DNA from: Sphingosinicella terrae
Lineage (GTDB): Bacteria; Pseudomonadota; Alphaproteobacteria; Sphingomonadales; Sphingomonadaceae
Length of the DNA stretch: 64,000 nt
Assembly: GCF_003347635.1 (NCBI RefSeq)
Contig: NZ_QDFY01000005.1
Span: 186,001 to 250,000 of the forward strand
Direction of reading: 5' to 3'
The translations under genes were made by a program, and so were the position numbers. Under the pieces are notes generated by a model, which was given only the letters and a program-made list of their open reading frames with translations, was not told the origin of the DNA and did no database searches. Each line of letters begins with the position of its first letter. Positions within the stretch are counted from its first letter, which is position 1. This document shows positions 63,365 through 64,000 of this stretch, piece by piece.

Positions 63365-64000
63365 CAGAAGCCCTGGTCGCGAAGGTCGGCCAGGACGTCG
63401 TCAGCGTCCTTAAGCGCCACGGACGGCAGCCAGTAGCGCAGGCGGTCCGGCTTCAGCAGGAACACGAAGGACGTGTCGTAGACCCGCGCCACACGCGTCA
63501 TGGTGAGCGACGATCCTCGCGACGCGCATAGGAGTGCGTCGAGACGGCCTGTGAGCTGCTTCGTCTGCGACCAGTCAAGTTCGGCATTCCCGAACGCGAA
63601 CGCTTGGATGACCGTGCCGCCGAGGTCGAGGAAGCCCGATGGTCGGAGCGGATTCTTCGGATAGAGGGCGCTGACCTGCTCTGCGAAGGTGGCGGCGAAC
63701 TGTTCGAGTCCGTCCGCCGCCCTCCGGCGGGCGAGCGGCGAGGAATTCCCGAGGCGAACGTAGTCCAGATAGTGGTCGACGATGTCATGCGCGACGCGGA
63801 ACTCGTTCTCGCTGAGGTCGAGGCCGTCCGCACCCGGATCGAACGGCAGGTCGTAGACGTCACGGGCCGATAGCGTGGTCGCCTTCTGCGACAGCATCTT
63901 CACGCTGATCGCCGCCACGAAGGCGCGCAATGCCACCGCCTCCTCGCGCATCCACCTCGCGACCGGCTTCAGGTCGGCGACGCGGCTGGCGGCGAACCCA
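63364..64000 (-). CDS. Hypothetical protein, 5' end outside window
   Basis: The frame is open to the right edge of the window (at least 211 residues), continuing upstream of the internal ATG at 63951 without a stop, so the true start is likely outside. It contains 'SARDVYDLPFDPGADG', 'HDIVDHYLDYVRLGN' and 'LTGRLDALLCASRGSSLTM'. No family recognised. Coupled to the PD-(D/E)XK gene, so the two likely form one defence-like unit. Confidence 0.65.
   Translation of the reverse strand, partial: GFAASRVADLKPVARWMREEAVALRAFVAAISVKMLSQKATTLSARDVYDLPFDPGADGLDLSENEFRVAHDIVDHYLDYVRLGNSSPLARRRAADGLEQFAATFAEQVSALYPKNPLRPSGFLDLGGTVIQAFAFGNAELDWSQTKQLTGRLDALLCASRGSSLTMTRVARVYDTSFVFLLKPDRLRYWLPSVALKDADDVLADLRDQGF

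Overview
The window looks like a chromosomal segment of an alphaproteobacterium of the Sphingomonadaceae type. The evidence is very high GC, TonB-dependent receptors with Sphingomonas-like signal peptides, an ECF41 sigma factor module, HWE histidine kinases, DUF6894 and DUF1905 proteins, and dispersed 'TCATCCCGG' hairpin repeats. No rRNA, tRNA, prophage, insertion sequence or CRISPR array was recognised.

Region 1 (1-28498) is a glucuronoxylan/hemicellulose utilisation locus. A LacI-family regulator (partial, left edge) faces a GH3 glycosidase. A leftward operon starting near 14256 encodes a GH43-GH9 fusion, four flavin-dependent tryptophan-halogenase-like proteins and a JmjC-like cupin; the last five are chained by 4-nt stop/start overlaps. 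The divergent arm encodes a large TonB-dependent receptor and a second cupin. Then come a GH67 alpha-glucuronidase (leftward) and a rightward operon of GH3, GH10 xylanase, GH9 and aldose 1-epimerase. Three operator-like palindromes with an AGCGCT core (1076, 14346, 21175) sit in the three divergent promoter regions and tie these genes into one LacI-type regulon. The receptor would import oligosaccharides, the GH enzymes would trim them, and the role of the halogenase/cupin block is unknown.

Region 2 (28503-37327) holds an ECF41 sigma factor with its carboxymuconolactone-decarboxylase partner, preceded by a textbook ECF41 promoter. Next are a secreted sugar-binding-like protein and a leftward copper-resistance operon: P-type ATPase, CueR-like regulator, two small metal-related proteins, CopA multicopper oxidase and CopB.

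Region 3 (37435-47389) is mixed housekeeping and stress content: GNAT acetyltransferase, lipoproteins, HMCES/YedK, two tandem alpha/beta hydrolases, OsmC, a flavodoxin-like oxidoreductase, an HWE kinase with a single-domain receiver, a cytochrome c, and an ArsR-SRPBCC pair.

Region 4 (47442-50887) is an unusual three-gene cassette: a PLP-dependent class V aminotransferase-fold enzyme, diverging from an ATP-grasp ligase coupled to a nucleotidyltransferase.

Region 5 (51074-62363) has sdhB without sdhCDA beside it, a ParDE toxin-antitoxin pair, an HTH protein, a five-PAS hybrid kinase, a single-domain receiver, a Crp/Fnr regulator, small DUF proteins and a beta-barrel protein. It is separated by repeat-rich spacers.

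Region 6 (62582-64000) has two coupled genes of unknown function, one with a PD-(D/E)XK nuclease signature. It may be the edge of a defence or mobile region.
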